From contig NZ_JOCX01000051.1 of assembly GCF_000717915.1 (NCBI RefSeq), forward strand, positions 1 through 15,327: DNA of 15,327 bases, written 5' to 3'. Under the pieces are notes generated by a model. The model was given only the letters and a program-made list of their open reading frames with translations, was not told the origin of the DNA and made no database searches. Shown piece by piece: positions 14,024 through 15,327 of the stretch. The DNA comes from Streptomyces sp. NRRL S-244 (GTDB lineage Bacteria; Actinomycetota; Actinomycetes; Streptomycetales; Streptomycetaceae). How positions within the stretch are numbered: the first letter of the stretch is position 1; each line of letters opens with the position of its first letter. The translations under genes were made by a program, and so were the position numbers.

Positions 14024-15327
14024 ATGAGTGCCCTTGAAGCCCGTGTGTCGCAGCGCAGTGTGCCGGTCCCGCCGGAGCCGGAGGGCGGGATTCTGGGGTC
14101 CGCGTACCGGGCGCTCAGCATCGGGATCATCTCCGTCGTCTTTCTGATCGCCTTCGAGGCGACCGCCGTCGGGACGGCCATGCCCGTCGCCGCGCGGGAG
14201 CTGGACGGGATCGGGCTCTACGCCTTCGCCTTCTCCGCGTACTTCACCACCAGCCTCTTCGGGATGGTCCTGTCCGGGCAGTGGGCCGACAGGAAGGGGC
14301 CGTTGTGGCCCCTGGCCGTCGGGATCGCCGCCTTTGCCGCGGGGCTCCTCCTCGCCGGGACCGCCGTGGACATGTGGGTGTTCGTCCTGGGGCGGGCCGT
14401 GCAGGGGCTCGGGGGCGGGCTGGTCATCGTCGCGCTGTACGTGGTGGTGAGCCGGGCCTACGAGGAGCGGCTGCGGCCCGCGATCATGGCCGCCTTCGCG
14501 GCGAGCTGGGTGGTGCCGTCCATCGTCGGGCCGCTGGCCTCGGGGGCCGTGACCGAGCACCTCGGCTGGCGCTGGGTGTTCGTCGGGATACCCGTACTGG
14601 TCGTCGTACCGCTGGTCGTGGCCCTGCCGGCGATCCGCCGCACCGCGTCCGGGCCGGTGGATCCGGACGCGCCGCCCGCCGCCTTCGACGGGCGGCGGAT
14701 CCGGCTGGCGCTCGGGATCTCCGTCGGGGCGGCGCTGTTGCAGTACGCCGCCCAGGACCTCCGGTGGCTGTCGCTGCTGCCGGCCGCCGCGGGCGCGGGG
14801 CTGCTGGTGCCCGCCGTACGGGGGCTGCTGCCGCGCGGTACGTACCTGGCCCGGCGCGGGCTGCCTTCGGTGGTGCTGCTGCGCGGGGTGGCGGCGGGGT
14901 CGTTCATCGCGGCGGAGAGCTTCGTTCCGCTGATGCTGGTCACCCAGCGGGGGCTGAGCCCGACGCTGGCCGGGTTCTCGCTGGCGGCGGGCGGCTTGAC
15001 CTGGGCGGGCGGCTCGTGGCTGCAGTCGAAGGGGCGGATGGCGCCGTACCGGGAGCGGCTGATGGTGGTGGGGATGGTGTTGGTGGCCTTCGCCATCGCG
15101 GCCGCGCCGGCGGTGCTGATCGAGTCCGTGCCGGTGTGGACGCTGGCGGTCGCCTGGGCGGTGGGGTGCCTGGGGATGGGGCTGGTGACCGCTTCGACGA
15201 GCGTGCTGCTGCTGGAGTTGTCGGCGCCGGAGGAGGCGGGGGCCAATTCCGCCGCGCTGCAGATCTCGGACGCGCTGGCCAATGTGGTGCTGCTGGCGGC
15301 GGGCGGCGCGGCGTTCGCCGCGCTGGG
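14024..15327 (+). CDS. MFS transporter (drug:H+ antiporter-like), 3' end beyond window
   Basis: An open frame runs from ATG 14024 to the window edge without a stop (434 full codons). It encodes a polytopic membrane protein of the major facilitator superfamily, probably a proton-coupled exporter. The cytoplasmic loop motif A is GQWADRKG (85-92). Motif B is LGRAVQGLGGG (122-132). The exporter-specific motif C region is around VVPSIVGPLASG (163-174), followed by GWRWVFVGIP (181-190). About a dozen hydrophobic segments are visible before the edge. The first 24 residues are Pro/Glu-rich and cytoplasmic. No clear Shine-Dalgarno precedes the ATG; GGGG ends only 2 nt away, so a leaderless mRNA is possible. 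Neighbours give no clue to the substrate. Confidence 0.88.
   Translation, partial: MSALEARVSQRSVPVPPEPEGGILGSAYRALSIGIISVVFLIAFEATAVGTAMPVAARELDGIGLYAFAFSAYFTTSLFGMVLSGQWADRKGPLWPLAVGIAAFAAGLLLAGTAVDMWVFVLGRAVQGLGGGLVIVALYVVVSRAYEERLRPAIMAAFAASWVVPSIVGPLASGAVTEHLGWRWVFVGIPVLVVVPLVVALPAIRRTASGPVDPDAPPAAFDGRRIRLALGISVGAALLQYAAQDLRWLSLLPAAAGAGLLVPAVRGLLPRGTYLARRGLPSVVLLRGVAAGSFIAAESFVPLMLVTQRGLSPTLAGFSLAAGGLTWAGGSWLQSKGRMAPYRERLMVVGMVLVAFAIAAAPAVLIESVPVWTLAVAWAVGCLGMGLVTASTSVLLLELSAPEEAGANSAALQISDALANVVLLAAGGAAFAAL

Noticed and set aside
14458..15282. Minus-strand open frame (274 residues) opposite the MFS gene
   Set aside because: The plus-strand frame has MFS motifs A, B and C and a regular pattern of membrane segments. 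The minus frame is Ser/Thr/Ala/Pro-rich with no domain.
1..15327. CRISPR array, insertion sequence, phage attachment site or rRNA
   Set aside because: There are no regularly spaced repeats, no transposase or integrase frame and no terminal inverted repeats. The tRNA-Cys shows no duplicated 3' segment inside the window that would mark an integrated element.

Overview
The window looks like part of a Streptomyces (or closely related high-GC actinomycete) chromosome. Coding GC is very high and third codon positions are strongly G/C. Genes are packed head to tail with ATGA, GTGA and TGATG overlaps. GTG and TTG starts occur, and the -10 box at 5922-5927 (TAGAGT) fits the Streptomyces housekeeping consensus. 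The protein set (a three-subunit molybdenum hydroxylase, mycosins, WXG-type proteins) is also typical of that group. The species cannot be named from this sequence alone.

Layout, left to right. (1) 1-493: GC-rich non-coding leader with short tandem repeats and palindromes. (2) 494-5864: three overlapping genes for a xanthine dehydrogenase-like enzyme, in the order FAD subunit, [2Fe-2S] subunit, molybdopterin subunit. The [2Fe-2S] subunit carries an unusual low-complexity N-terminal extension of about 500 residues. The molybdopterin subunit lacks two hallmark active-site signatures of the family. (3) 5865-6030: a promoter region with a 12-bp palindrome, a well-spaced -35/-10 pair and a GAAA-capped leader hairpin. 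(4) 6031-13709: an apparent seven-gene operon built around type VII (ESX) secretion, listed in order below. It ends at a perfect 13-bp stem-loop (13733-13765). (5) 13771-13842: a tRNA-Cys(GCA) gene on the minus strand, converging on that stem-loop. (6) 14024-end: the start of an MFS transporter gene that runs off the window.

Order of the type VII operon: a small helical protein with a YxxxD motif; a WXG protein with a long Pro/Gly-rich tail; two tandem mycosin proteases; a small EspC-like helical protein; a 770-residue WxG protein; and a lipoprotein.

How the genes may work together. The first block should encode a cytoplasmic molybdo-flavo-iron-sulfur complex in which electrons run Mo centre -> two [2Fe-2S] clusters -> FAD. 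The altered Mo subunit makes its substrate, or even its activity, uncertain. The second block reads as a secretion-substrate module. Two small/large pairs (169+481 aa and 142+770 aa), reminiscent of PE/PPE or EspC-type partners, sit on either side of two membrane-anchored mycosins. No EccB/C/D/E core gene is visible, so the operon would need secretion machinery encoded elsewhere. This mycosin-centred module without secretion machinery is the most interesting part of the window.
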